DNA of 64,000 nucleotides from Natronincola peptidivorans (GTDB lineage Bacteria; Bacillota; Clostridia; Peptostreptococcales; Natronincolaceae), in assembly GCF_900111615.1 (NCBI RefSeq), contig NZ_FOHU01000001.1:454611-518610 (forward strand), written 5' to 3'. A program made the position numbers and the translations under genes. This document shows, piece by piece, positions 38,602-48,178 of the stretch. The first letter of the stretch is position 1; every line of letters begins with the position of its first letter. Under the pieces are notes generated by a model, which saw only the letters and a program-made list of their open reading frames with translations, did not search any database and was not told the DNA's origin.

Positions 38602-39060
38602 TTAAATATTACCCTTAGCGCTTGCCTCTAGCTTAGAATATACTTCTTTGGCATATTCTTGAGCACTAAATAATGACATATCTCTATAATTACCACATTG
38701 AACAGGATTAACAGCGGGTATTTCTTCAGTATTTATTACTTTTTTTAGTGCATTCATTAGGGCTAAGGTAACTTCTTTTTCTGAGGTTTCACCTATTTTA
38801 ATAAGATAAAATCCAGTCCTACAACCCATGGGTGAAATATCAATGATGTCTGATAATTCTTCTCTAATATATCCTGCTAATAAATGTTCAATAGCATGCA
38901 CGGCAGCAGTAGGCATAGCCTCTGCGTTAGGTTGAGTAAACCTTAGATCGAATTTAGTTATAATATCTCCTTTAGGAGTAGTAATATGTCCACACTTTCT
39001 AACAAAGGGGGCATTTACTTTGGTATGGTCCATAGTGAAACTTTCAACAACAATTTTCAA
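38602..39060 (-). CDS. luxS: S-ribosylhomocysteine lyase LuxS
   Basis: 152 residues. The metal motif HAIEH is at residues 55-59, the catalytic cysteine lies in MGCRTGFYL, and the third metal ligand Cys in NPVQCGNY. It splits S-ribosylhomocysteine to homocysteine and the autoinducer-2 precursor. TTG start with AAAGGATG upstream. It follows yebC and a DUF3006 gene. Confidence 0.98.
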   Translation of the reverse strand: MKIVVESFTMDHTKVNAPFVRKCGHITTPKGDIITKFDLRFTQPNAEAMPTAAVHAIEHLLAGYIREELSDIIDISPMGCRTGFYLIKIGETSEKEVTLALMNALKKVINTEEIPAVNPVQCGNYRDMSLFSAQEYAKEVYSKLEASAKGNI

Positions 39061-39111
39061 TCTTTTTCATCCTTTCAATCATCTATTTAAGTATAACTTT
39101 ATAGTTTATAC

Positions 39112-39318
39112 TCATTCCCAAATAGAATCACATTTTTTTTGTAATATTTTCTTTCTTTTTTCAGTAAGAATTGCATCTACTGTATAATAACCATTATTGA
39201 ATACCAAAACATCTCCTTCTTTAGCGTTGGTAGATATAATGTTAATGTTTACTTTTAAAAAATTACCTTCAGTTTCTAATACAGCTATATTTTCTTCTAA
39301 ACGATCTAAAACAATCAA
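39112..39318 (-). CDS. DUF3006 domain protein
   Basis: 68 residues matching DUF3006: VLDRLEENIAVLE at the start, then an acidic-hydrophobic beta region (EGDVLVF) and a basic end (KRKKILQKKCDSIW). TTG start with GGAGGG 8 bases upstream. Function unknown; probably cotranscribed between yebC and luxS. Confidence 0.85.
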   Translation of the reverse strand: MIVLDRLEENIAVLETEGNFLKVNINIISTNAKEGDVLVFNNGYYTVDAILTEKRKKILQKKCDSIWE

Positions 39319-39389
39319 ATAGGATACCCTCCTAAAACATATCTATCTATCTTTTTAGTATTATTAAAATAATTAAAATAGAGTCTTCT

Positions 39390-40106
39390 TTATTCTTCCT
39401 TCCAATTATGATGAACCCCTTGAATATCATCGTTGTCTTCTAGCATATCGATTAGTTTTTCCATCTTTTTAGTATCTTCCACTTGTAGCTGTGTTTCAGT
39501 TTGTGGAATATAAACAATATCAGCTCCAATGAATGAGTATCTTTCTTGAAGAAGTTTATCCTTTACCTGGGGAAAATCCTCTGGCAATGTAATAATTTCA
39601 TAAGCTTCTTCTTCTGTTATAAAATCTTCAGCGCCAGCTTCTAAAGCTATCATCATTAATGTTTCTTCATCTACATTCTCATTTTTTTCTATAATGATTT
39701 GTCCTTTTTTGTCAAACATAAAGGATACACAACCGCTTGTTCCCAAATTTCCTCCACATTTATCAAATGCATGTCTTACCTCACCTGCAGTTCTATTTCT
39801 GTTATCTGTTAATGCCTCTACAATTACAGCAACACCACTAGGTCCATATCCTTCATAAGTTATTTTTTCGTATTGATCTCCACTGGAGTCTCCAACCGCT
39901 TTTTTAATAGCTCTATCTATATTATCATTAGGCATATTATCAGCCTTTGCTTTATCTATAGCGCTTTTTAAGCTAGCGTTATATTCAGGGTCAGTTCCAC
40001 CCTCTCTTGCTGCAACAGTTATTAACCTTGCAAGCTTTGTATATATTTTTGCACGCTTAGAATCTTGTTTTGCCTTTCTATCCTTAATATTCCCAATCCG
40101 ACCCAT
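39390..40106 (-). CDS. yebC: YebC/PmpR family protein
   Basis: 238 residues, full length, starting [20 protein letters not shown] and containing [20 protein letters not shown]. Recent work ties this family to translation of proline-rich stretches, while older work suggests transcriptional regulation. RBS GGAGAG before ATG; candidate sigma-A promoter 55 bases upstream. Confidence 0.96.
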   Translation of the reverse strand: MGRIGNIKDRKAKQDSKRAKIYTKLARLITVAAREGGTDPEYNASLKSAIDKAKADNMPNDNIDRAIKKAVGDSSGDQYEKITYEGYGPSGVAVIVEALTDNRNRTAGEVRHAFDKCGGNLGTSGCVSFMFDKKGQIIIEKNENVDEETLMMIALEAGAEDFITEEEAYEIITLPEDFPQVKDKLLQERYSFIGADIVYIPQTETQLQVEDTKKMEKLIDMLEDNDDIQGVHHNWKEE

Positions 40107-40160
40107 GATATAATCTCTCCTTCTTCATATGAACTTGTATATGACTTTATAGTCAAATAA

Positions 40161-40189
40161 ATTTTAACACAACCAATTAAGTTAATCAA
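40161..40189 (-). promoter_or_regulatory. Candidate sigma-A promoter of yebC
   Basis: TTGATT (40184-40189) and TAAAAT (40161-40166), 17-base spacer. The remaining 40190-40415 gap before the divergent TSUP pair is AT-rich and holds no recognised gene. Confidence 0.5.
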
Positions 40190-40415
40190 TTCTTCTATAG
40201 CGTTTGTCTTGCTAAGGACTTAGAGATTTTTCTATTTATATTATGAAGGATTATCATGTTTATAACTGGCTATTCTTATATGTATATTATTCGGCTAATA
40301 CATTAGTAGTGTTTATTTATCATTCCCACTAATGAATAGATTGATTTTATGTGGTTAAATTAAATATATCTATCTATATCTTATTAGCCTTTACCTTGTT
40401 GGGGTGATTATCATA

Positions 40416-40775
40416 ATGAAGCACCTATATTGGTTTAAAATACTATTTGTGGGGTTTTTAGCTGGAGTCATTAATGGATTATTTGGAGCAGGAGGAGGCA
40501 CGATTATTGTCCCTGCTTTAAATTTTATATTTGGCGTTCCACAGCATAAGGCCCACGCTACCGCCATCTCTATTATTCTTCCTTTTGCTGTTATTAGCAG
40601 CCTTATTTATCATAAGCATGGTTTTACTTCTTTGGATGTGACCTATAAGGTAGCATTAGGAGGCATTATTGGTAGCTATTTCGGTTCAAGATTGTTGACT
40701 AATTTTTCCGACAATAAGCTTAGAAAAATTTTTGGATTATTTATGATATTAGCTGCTATAAGGATGGTGATATAA
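40416..40775 (+). CDS. TSUP (TauE/SafE) half-size permease, N-terminal-like
   Basis: About 119 residues with four membrane helices and the motif GVINGLFGAGGGTIIVPAL. It covers one half of the normal TSUP fold of about 250 residues. Start at ATG 40416 with GGGGTG upstream. Its stop overlaps the next TSUP start by one base (TAATG), so the two are likely made together and form a heterodimer. TSUP proteins carry sulfur or small organic anions; the substrate here is unknown. Confidence 0.9.
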   Translation: MKHLYWFKILFVGFLAGVINGLFGAGGGTIIVPALNFIFGVPQHKAHATAISIILPFAVISSLIYHKHGFTSLDVTYKVALGGIIGSYFGSRLLTNFSDNKLRKIFGLFMILAAIRMVI

Positions 40776-41128
40776 TGAGTATGATCATACTAGGGTTCTT
40801 AGCTGGCATTATTGGTGGTATGGGTATTGGAGGAGGAACTATTTTAATACCAGGACTGATTTTTCTAACAAATTTTAAGCAACAAACAATTCAAAGTATT
40901 AATCTAATTTCCTTTATTCCTGTTGCCATTGTAGCTTTGATAATTCATATTAAGAATAAAAATGTTATCCTAAAAATTAGCCTACCCATAATTTTATTTG
41001 GATTACTAGGCAGTTGGGCAGGCTCAAGATTGGCCTTAACAATACCTTCGGCTAGTTTAAGGCGCCTATTCGGTATTTTTTTATTTATCATGGGAACTTA
41101 TGAAATAATGTGTAAGGATAAAAAATGA
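40775..41128 (+). CDS. TSUP (TauE/SafE) half-size permease, C-terminal-like
   Basis: 117 residues, four membrane helices with the paired motif GIIGGMGIGGGTILIPGL and AGSRLALTIP. It is the second half of a TSUP transporter, coupled by TAATG overlap to the first. Tandem half-genes like this are known in Firmicutes. The last bases overlap a hairpin shared with the convergent CoA-binding gene. Confidence 0.9.
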   Translation: MSMIILGFLAGIIGGMGIGGGTILIPGLIFLTNFKQQTIQSINLISFIPVAIVALIIHIKNKNVILKISLPIILFGLLGSWAGSRLALTIPSASLRRLFGIFLFIMGTYEIMCKDKK

Positions 41129-41157
41129 TGAGTAGAATAAATAATTATTCTACTCAT
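41121..41157 (-). terminator. Terminator of the CoA-binding protein gene
   Basis: On the minus strand ATGAGTAGAATAA pairs with its complement around a short loop and is followed by CATTTTTT. It includes the last codons of the gene and lies inside the end of the convergent TSUP gene. Confidence 0.65.
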
Positions 41158-41545
41158 CTAATGCTACTAAAACACAATCATAGTAAACAATATTTAATCC
41201 ATAATCTTCTGCTTTATCAATCACTTCTTCATCGAAGGTGCCAGGCTGAAACCAGACATAGGAAATCTCTAGTGATTTTATTTCCTCTAATACCTGTTTG
41301 CTAATTTGGGGCCCCACAACCATATCTACGCAATCAGGTTTTCCCGGAAGATTTTTAAGGCTATCATATACCTTATCCCCCTCGATTTCTTTGTATTTTG
41401 GATTAACAGCATATACAGTATAGTTATGGTTTTTTAACTTTTTATAAATTTTGTACCCAAATTTTTCTGTATCTGGTGTAGCACCAACTACAGCCCATAT
41501 TTTTTTTTGTAGCATTTCCTTTTTATTTTTTTCTATAATATCCAT
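41150..41545 (-). CDS. CoA-binding domain protein
   Basis: About 131 residues from ATG 41545 (TTGGAGG 8 bases upstream). A Rossmann CoA_binding_2 domain with VVGATPDTEKFGYKIYKKL and the typical YAVNPKYKEIEG. Such stand-alone proteins bind CoA or NAD-like ligands; no catalytic role is established. Confidence 0.9.
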   Translation of the reverse strand: MDIIEKNKKEMLQKKIWAVVGATPDTEKFGYKIYKKLKNHNYTVYAVNPKYKEIEGDKVYDSLKNLPGKPDCVDMVVGPQISKQVLEEIKSLEISYVWFQPGTFDEEVIDKAEDYGLNIVYYDCVLVALDE

Positions 41546-41607
41546 ATCTTTGACCTCCAATAATATAATATTAATGATGTTTTTACCCTTTTATTTAAAT
41601 AGTATTC

Positions 41608-42258
41608 TTATTCATATATTATTTTTCCATCTAGTTCAACTAAATAATCCTGCTGTTGTTCTTCTATTACACATCTTCCGTTGGTCCATTCTATTATATA
41701 TTTCTTAAAGCTGTCTACTTCATCGATCTTGATATATGTATAAAAATGTACTGAGTCATCATATTGCGTCTCTTTTATTAAGTATCCGTTCTGTATTATT
41801 TCATTTTGAACTTTTCCTAATAAATTATAATCTATTTTGATATGCATAAGTCTATAAGCCCTTTTCACCACTATTTTGGCATCATTTAGTGCTAATTTTG
41901 CCGTTTTAGTATAAGCTCTTACTAGTCCACCTGTACCTAGCTTAATCCCCCCAAAATATCTCGTAACTACTACCGCCACATTTCTTAAATCCTCTTTTTT
42001 TAGTAATTCTAGAACTGGAACACCTGCAGTGCCAGAGGGTTCACCATCATCACTATATCGTTGGATTTCATGATTGTCTCCAATGACATAGGCTGGAACA
42101 TTGTGTGTTGCATCCTTATGCTTTGTTTTTATTTCCTCAATGAATTGTATGGCAGCTTCTTCAGAAAAAACTGGTTGCGCATAACCAATAAATCTAGATT
42201 TTTCTATAATCGTCTCATCCAAACCTTTTTTGTATAAAGTTCGGTATTCCTTTAGCAT
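41608..42258 (-). CDS. yigZ: YigZ/IMPACT family protein
   Basis: 216 residues. UPF0029 N-terminal domain with KSRFIGYAQPV, YSDDGEPSGTAG and VVTRYFGGIKLGTGGLVRAY, and a C-terminal DUF1949 domain. The family binds nucleic acids or ribosomes; role poorly known. Confidence 0.93.
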   Translation of the reverse strand: MLKEYRTLYKKGLDETIIEKSRFIGYAQPVFSEEAAIQFIEEIKTKHKDATHNVPAYVIGDNHEIQRYSDDGEPSGTAGVPVLELLKKEDLRNVAVVVTRYFGGIKLGTGGLVRAYTKTAKLALNDAKIVVKRAYRLMHIKIDYNLLGKVQNEIIQNGYLIKETQYDDSVHFYTYIKIDEVDSFKKYIIEWTNGRCVIEEQQQDYLVELDGKIIYE

Positions 42259-42441
42259 GTTTTTTCATTCCCTTTTGATTATATATGATTAATTATTATA
42301 CCATATTTTTCTATTATAGTCATATTAACAAACACTATAAATTTTTTAGTTTTTTTAGTTTAATACAGCGAAGTATTATTTTACTTTTTTTGTAGATAAG
42401 AGTTTTTATTGATTTCTTGTTTGCTTAAACATTCACTATGT

Positions 42442-42487
42442 ATTAAAAAATGTAATAAGGAAGCAGTTTATACTGCCTCCTTATTAT
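42442..42487 (-). terminator. Intrinsic terminator after the Nudix gene
   Basis: AATAAGGAGGCAGT with complementary arm ACTGCTTCCTTATT (one G-T pair) followed by ACATTTTTT on the minus strand. The gap 42259-42441 shows nothing else. Confidence 0.82.
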
Positions 42488-42490
42488 TAT

Positions 42491-42931
42491 CTATACTGCT
42501 ACCCTTTCTTTTCGTTCTTTCATCATTTCTTTATATTTTTTATAGGACAAATTTACAAGTGATTGATCCTGACTATAGCTTATCATATTTAAAGCTTCGT
42601 CAATGGGATAAAAGCCGCCTTCCTTGAAACCTAATTTTTTATTTACTACAAACTCTTTGGTTTTAGTTGTCATAATAAACCAAATAATTTGATTGCATAC
42701 TGGTTGTTTCCTAGAAATAGAAAAAAATTCGTAACATGTTTCTCCCGCTGTTGATAGAATTTCAGCATCCATGCTGGTTTCTATCTTAACACGACTCAAT
42801 GCCGCATCAATGGAAGTATCCTCATCACGAATTTTTCCTTTTGGCAATACCCATTCATTTTTTTCATTTTTTAGGAGAAAAACTTGGTTTGCATAGAAGA
42901 CTACTCCACCTGCACAATTTCTAAAAATCAT
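42491..42931 (-). CDS. Nudix-fold protein with a degenerate Nudix box
   Basis: About 146 residues from ATG 42931 (GGAGG 9 bases upstream). The fold is recognisable (GGVVFYANQVFLLKNEKNEWVLPKGKI), but the Nudix box GKIRDEDTSIDAALSRVKIET lacks the REUxEE glutamates and the closing glycine. It is therefore probably non-hydrolytic or modified in activity. It sits alone, upstream of a strong terminator. Confidence 0.8.
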   Translation of the reverse strand: MIFRNCAGGVVFYANQVFLLKNEKNEWVLPKGKIRDEDTSIDAALSRVKIETSMDAEILSTAGETCYEFFSISRKQPVCNQIIWFIMTTKTKEFVVNKKLGFKEGGFYPIDEALNMISYSQDQSLVNLSYKKYKEMMKERKERVAV

Positions 42932-43134
42932 GGCTAAAACCTCCTTCAATTGTTGTTACTTAATATAATACACTAATTTAACATATTTTACAATCTCTTT
43001 TCAGAATATTAACTCAAATAATCTTGATAAGTATTTGTATCTTTGCTATATAGTATACTTCGAAATTGTCAAATAATTCATTTTTTTTTAATGTTCATCA
43101 TTTTTAACTCTTCTTTAGTAAAATAGAAGGGTTA

Positions 43135-44433
43135 TCATTTTTTTTCATATTTTCCATATTTTTCATAATAGGTATTTTCCACTCTTATTTTTAAAACTAT
43201 TCCTTCTTCTTGATACTCTGAAGTTATTACTTCTGCTTCCTCATGAAGATGTGAGACAATATGTCCCTCATTATATGGGATTACTAATGTCAACTCTATT
43301 GTACTTTTTCCTATAGCATCTCTAATCATTTCTAAAAGCTTGTCTAAATTTTGGGTGGTTTTTGCAGAAATATATATGGTTTTTTCATTTTTTGGTATTT
43401 CATATGTATTTGATAATAGATCACTTTTATTGAAAACATGAATCATATTTTTATCATCTACTTCCAGCTCCTTGAGAACTTTTAAAGTAGTATTTTTTTG
43501 TAATTCATAATTTTCATTTGAGGCATCAATTACATGTAATAATAAATCTGCATATTTGACTTCTTCTAGCGTGGATTTAAAAGCATCAACAAGATCATGA
43601 GGTAATTTACTTACAAAACCCACTGTATCTGTTAAAAGAAATTCTTCATTATTAGATAAAGATATTTTTCTAAGTGAAATATCTAATGTTGCAAACAATT
43701 GATCTTTCGTATAAACTTCTCTTTTTTCATCATGATTTTCACTTATTTTTAAAAATGCATTCATAAGAGTTGATTTGCCAGCATTTGTATATCCTACTAA
43801 AGCTACAATAGGAAGTTCTGATTTCAATCTTTGAGATCGCTGTGTCTCTCTATTTTTCTTCACTTCCTTAAGCTGTTTTTTTATCTCATCAATTCTTCTT
43901 AGAATATGTCTTCTATCAGTTTCTAATTTCATTTCTCCAGGTCCTCTCGTTCCTATTCCAGCACCTTGTCTAGATAATTGTTTCCCGAGGCCGATTAGTC
44001 TGGGTAGTCTATATTTTAATTGAGCTAATTCCACTTGAAGCTTTCCTTCTTTTGTTTGAGCTCTTTTGGCAAAGATATCAAGAATAAGAGCAGTTCTATC
44101 AATAACATCAACTTTTACTATTTCTTCTAAGTTTCTTATTTGTGCACCTGATAACTCATCATTAAAAATAACTAAATTTGCCTCATGTATTTTGCACAAC
44201 TCAGCTATTTCTTCAGCTTTGCCTTTTCCAATGTAGTAGGCTGGATGAATAGTTGATCTATTTTGTATTGAAATCGCAATTACTTCTACATCAGCAGCTT
44301 TTGATAGCTCTTCTAATTCTTCCAAAGATTCATCTAACTTCTCATTGATATCTCTCTTATTAACATTAAGGGCAACTAATACAGCTTTATTAGTTTCTAC
44401 TGGTAATTCTGTTTTCATTTTATCCACTCCCAT
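43135..44433 (-). CDS. hflX: Ribosome-associated GTPase HflX
   Basis: 432 residues. N-terminal HflX domain with HPAYYIGKGKAEEIAELC, glycine-rich linker LSRQGAGIGTRGPGEMKLE, G domain with GYTNAGKSTLMN, and DTVGFVSKLPHDLV. It splits stalled ribosomes. ATG 44433 follows GAGG; a second ATG at 44418 is also plausible. Confidence 0.96.
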   Translation of the reverse strand: MGVDKMKTELPVETNKAVLVALNVNKRDINEKLDESLEELEELSKAADVEVIAISIQNRSTIHPAYYIGKGKAEEIAELCKIHEANLVIFNDELSGAQIRNLEEIVKVDVIDRTALILDIFAKRAQTKEGKLQVELAQLKYRLPRLIGLGKQLSRQGAGIGTRGPGEMKLETDRRHILRRIDEIKKQLKEVKKNRETQRSQRLKSELPIVALVGYTNAGKSTLMNAFLKISENHDEKREVYTKDQLFATLDISLRKISLSNNEEFLLTDTVGFVSKLPHDLVDAFKSTLEEVKYADLLLHVIDASNENYELQKNTTLKVLKELEVDDKNMIHVFNKSDLLSNTYEIPKNEKTIYISAKTTQNLDKLLEMIRDAIGKSTIELTLVIPYNEGHIVSHLHEEAEVITSEYQEEGIVLKIRVENTYYEKYGKYEKK

Positions 44434-44513
44434 ATTTATCCTCTGTTTTCCTATTATATAATAATCCTACTGCTATATAAAATACAATACTCTATTTAAA
44501 TACAATTTAGACT

Positions 44514-45188
44514 TTATTGACCATATAGAGGTGTTATATTTAAAAATTGATCCTTAGGAACATGAATATAGTTCATTGGTACTCTTCCTACTATTATAGT
44601 TTCAGCTACTGGAATATGAGTTGTTACTCCAATAGTATTAGAACTAAAAGGAATAATTACTCGTACGTTAGTATTAACAATTAAGAAAATACGGTGCCTC
44701 GTTTGATTAATTCCTGATTGTTCAAATTCGGTCCCAAAGTTGACATTTACCATTCCCAAGGGAGTAACTGTTAATTTAAGCTTCGGACCATATTGAGCTA
44801 ATAACTGACTTCCTAAAGCATTTCCTAGTGGAATACGATCAGATGCTGTTTGAATTTGTTTAAGATGCTCCTGTATAGTTAATGCTACATCTGAAGCCAC
44901 CTTATTCATCATCATGGTATTGGCCTGTAAAGAAGTGATATTCCCCTCGTCATCTTCTTTAATAGAAATCAAATCTTCGTATCGAATATCTTGTTTTACT
45001 ACAATACTTACTGATTCGTTGATAGCTCTAGTAGTTATATCCTGTGCTCTTAGTTCACCTATTGCTTGTACTGTAGGCATAATCTTGCTATCAATATACA
45101 AAAATATTGCACTAAGAATCATAAAAATAAAGATGACTATTATATATAGTTTGTACTTTAAATGTTTTTTTCTTCTCTTTATGTACAA
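44514..45188 (-). CDS. yunB: Sporulation protein YunB
   Basis: About 224 residues: basic start, one membrane helix (about 14-34) and an extracytoplasmic domain matching YunB (AQDITTRAINESV, LGNALGSQLLAQYGPKL, VTTHIPVAETIIVGRVP). YunB is a mother-cell sporulation protein affecting spore morphology and wall. I placed the start at TTG 45188, 8-9 bases after AAGGAG; the ATG at 45197 lies immediately against that RBS. It is divergent from the PBP1A gene. Confidence 0.88.
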   Translation of the reverse strand: MYIKRRKKHLKYKLYIIVIFIFMILSAIFLYIDSKIMPTVQAIGELRAQDITTRAINESVSIVVKQDIRYEDLISIKEDDEGNITSLQANTMMMNKVASDVALTIQEHLKQIQTASDRIPLGNALGSQLLAQYGPKLKLTVTPLGMVNVNFGTEFEQSGINQTRHRIFLIVNTNVRVIIPFSSNTIGVTTHIPVAETIIVGRVPMNYIHVPKDQFLNITPLYGQ

Positions 45189-45493
45189 AATAATCATCTC
45201 CTTCTATACATTATATGTAATGCAAAGAATAGTGTGCTATTTTATATAGGAATTTTGACTTTTTTATCTTAATTGTGTATAGTAGGATAGATGTTTAACT
45301 ATTAATAGTTTTTGTGGTATAATGTTAGTATTATCTGCTCAGAGCCATCAGTATAGTTGCATAAAATCTTTGCATAAATTGGGTAGATAATATTAGTTGT
45401 TGGAGCAGCAGATTAAAAAATATTGAATTGCTTTCATTGACTTTTGTTGCTATTATTATTTTCTTTATAAAGTATAAGGATGGAGGTAAATTG

Positions 45494-48100
45494 ATGTCAC
45501 GAAATAGACAACCAGAAAATACAAACAATAAATCTAATAAAAAGACCAAAAAGAAAAATATAAAGAAAATTATTTTATTATTAACTGTCATCATAGTATT
45601 GATAGGATTTATCGCAGCTGGTGCTGCTATTGGTATAGTGGCAGGAATAATAAAAGATACTGAACCGATTGATGCATCCAACATCTATGATTTACTAGAC
45701 CAAAGCTCCTTTATTTTAGATAGTGAAGGACAAGTTCTTGAAAAAGTACAAAGCACTGGATATCGGGACATAGTTAGCTACAATCAAATTCCTAGTCACT
45801 TGGTAGATGCTTTTATTGCTATTGAAGATGAACGATTCTGGAATCATAGTGGCTTAGATCTCCGACGTATATTTGGTGTTATTTGGACTAATTTACGTAC
45901 TGGTTCTAGGCAAGGGGCAAGTACTATAAGCCAGCAACTTGCAAAAAATATTTATCTAACCCATGATCAAACCTATACTCGAAAAATACAAGATATGTAT
46001 TATGGTATACAGCTTGAAAAACAACTTTCTAAACAACAAATATTAGAAGCATATTTAAATACTATTTATTTAGGTAGCGGGGCTGATGGTGTTCAAGCTG
46101 CTGCACAAATATATTTTTCTAAAGATGTTTCAGAGTTAACTGTTGCTGAATCTGCTCTTATAGCAGGTATAGCTAGGAATCCTCTAAGGTTTTCACCAAT
46201 GATCAGTATATACAAAGAAAACGTTGATGAAGAAAAACACTATATCTTGGATGATAGAGATTCTATCGTTACTATAATCTACCAAGATAGTTTTCAGCCT
46301 AGACAAAGGCTTGTTCTAAATAATATGAAAAGATTAGGTATGATTAATGAAGCTACGTATGAAGCCGCTTTAGATGAAGATATAAAATCTAGTCTAAAGC
46401 CTAATCGAATGGTTGCTGAGGAATTTACTAGTTATTTTGGTGACTTAATACAATCTGATGTTTTAAAGTCTCTAGTAAATAAAGGCTACTCTAGAGAAGA
46501 AGCATCTACTATGCTTCATTCAGGAGGGCTAAGAATCTATAGTACAATGGATCCTAATCTTCAACGTATATTAGATGAAGAGTATGCAAAACAAGATAAC
46601 TTTAAGAATCCTAGAACAGGAGAAGTATTACTAGAGGTTGGAGAAGATGGCAATGTTCAACCACAATCAGCTATGGTAGTTTTAGACCATACTTCTGGTG
46701 AGATAAAAGCTCTCGTAGGTGGTCGGGGAAGTACAGATCGTAGGATATACAATAGGGCCATCAACCCAAGACAAGCGGGTTCTGCTATTAAACCTATCGC
46801 TGTTTATACTCCAGCTATTGATATGGGCTTTACAGCTGGTACAGTAATAGATGATGTCCCAGTATATTTTGATAGAGGTGACCCTACAAGACGTTATCCT
46901 ACTAATTTTGAGCGAAATAGGTATAGAGGTCTAATAACCATCAGAGAATCTGTACGCCATTCTAGTAATGTAGGGGCTGTGGTAACTATAGAACAATTGG
47001 GCAATTATAACGATAATGCAGCCTTCAATATCATGTTTGATTATATGCAAAAAATGGGGATATCTACTGTGGTAACTCCGGATAATCCCCATATTGATAG
47101 TCGTGGTAGGACCCATGATGCTACCTACTCCACTGCTTTAGGAGGTATGACCTACGGTGTATCTCCATTAGACTTAACTGCTGCTTATGGGACATTAGCT
47201 AATGAAGGTGTTTATACACAGCCTATTACCTTCACAAAGGTAACAGATCGTCATGGTAATCTTATCATAGAAAATACTACTGAAAGGAATCGTGTTGTTT
47301 CACCTGAGGTTGCTTATATTATGACAGACATGTTACGTACAGTTGTTACTTCTGGTACTGGTACTAATGCTAATCTTAGCAATAGACAGATACCTGTAGC
47401 GGGTAAAACTGGTACAACCAACGATGCTAAAGATTTTTGGTTTGTAGGTTATACGCCTTATTATACAGCTGCTACATGGATTGGTTATGATACCAATGAA
47501 AAAACCCTTCCTGGTACTAGCGGATCAACAGCAGCACCAATTTGGCAAAGTGTTATGGATCGCATTCATAGTGAACTGAGTGCTAAAAATTTTCAAAGAC
47601 CAGATAATATCATAGCAACAAATATATGTAGAAAATCAGGAAAACTACCCACTGAGTACTGTTTAGAAGCTCCTGAAGGAAATACAGTTATTTCTGAAAT
47701 ATTTATTCGCGGAACACAACCTACAGAATATTGTGATCTGCATGTTATGGCAGATATTCATGTTCCTACAGGCAAACTGGCTACAGAATATACACCGCCT
47801 TGGGAAATAGAGTCTAGGATTTTTGTTGATAGACCTATACCTTATTATCCTGAAGAGCATGGTGGTATTGTTCCAGATGATTATGCTTATGATTTACCCA
47901 AAGAATATTATGATCCATTGGAAGACGGAGGTAGTTTGCCCCCTTTTTTGGACGATTCTATAGATGGTTCAATCGATAATGGTTATCCTAATGATTTTTG
48001 GCCTTATCCGCCTGATAATAATTTAGATGAAGACTACTATGAAGATTACTATGAAGAATATGATGAAGACTTAATCATTGATTCCATCTTAAGTTATTAA
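45494..48100 (+). CDS. Class A penicillin-binding protein (PBP1A)
   Basis: About 868 residues from ATG 45494 (GGAGG 7 bases upstream). A short basic tail and membrane helix, a GT51 glycosyltransferase domain (AIEDERFWNHSGLD, GASTISQQLAKN) and a transpeptidase domain with GSAIKP (active Ser), RHSSN and GKTGTT. The C-terminus is an unusual acidic, Tyr-rich tail (DYYEDYYEEYDED). It polymerises and cross-links peptidoglycan. The 300-base region before it is the divergent promoter area shared with yunB. Confidence 0.95.
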   Translation: MSRNRQPENTNNKSNKKTKKKNIKKIILLLTVIIVLIGFIAAGAAIGIVAGIIKDTEPIDASNIYDLLDQSSFILDSEGQVLEKVQSTGYRDIVSYNQIPSHLVDAFIAIEDERFWNHSGLDLRRIFGVIWTNLRTGSRQGASTISQQLAKNIYLTHDQTYTRKIQDMYYGIQLEKQLSKQQILEAYLNTIYLGSGADGVQAAAQIYFSKDVSELTVAESALIAGIARNPLRFSPMISIYKENVDEEKHYILDDRDSIVTIIYQDSFQPRQRLVLNNMKRLGMINEATYEAALDEDIKSSLKPNRMVAEEFTSYFGDLIQSDVLKSLVNKGYSREEASTMLHSGGLRIYSTMDPNLQRILDEEYAKQDNFKNPRTGEVLLEVGEDGNVQPQSAMVVLDHTSGEIKALVGGRGSTDRRIYNRAINPRQAGSAIKPIAVYTPAIDMGFTAGTVIDDVPVYFDRGDPTRRYPTNFERNRYRGLITIRESVRHSSNVGAVVTIEQLGNYNDNAAFNIMFDYMQKMGISTVVTPDNPHIDSRGRTHDATYSTALGGMTYGVSPLDLTAAYGTLANEGVYTQPITFTKVTDRHGNLIIENTTERNRVVSPEVAYIMTDMLRTVVTSGTGTNANLSNRQIPVAGKTGTTNDAKDFWFVGYTPYYTAATWIGYDTNEKTLPGTSGSTAAPIWQSVMDRIHSELSAKNFQRPDNIIATNICRKSGKLPTEYCLEAPEGNTVISEIFIRGTQPTEYCDLHVMADIHVPTGKLATEYTPPWEIESRIFVDRPIPYYPEEHGGIVPDDYAYDLPKEYYDPLEDGGSLPPFLDDSIDGSIDNGYPNDFWPYPPDNNLDEDYYEDYYEEYDEDLIIDSILSY

Positions 48101-48108
48101 TAATATAG

Positions 48109-48150
48109 CAATAGAGCAGAGAAAACTCTCTGCTCTATTGTTTTAATTTT
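48109..48150 (+). terminator. Intrinsic terminator after PBP1A
   Basis: CAATAGAGCAGAGA and its perfect complement around a 4-base loop, then TTTTAATTTT; just past the PBP1A stop and before the convergent spoVA operon. Confidence 0.88.
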
Positions 48151-48178
48151 ATTTATTTCTTTCACTATCCTTTCCTTC

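Noticed and set aside
45331..45684. Minus-strand ORF under the PBP1A start
   Set aside because: Antisense shadow of a clear membrane-anchor coding region, no RBS or family match.
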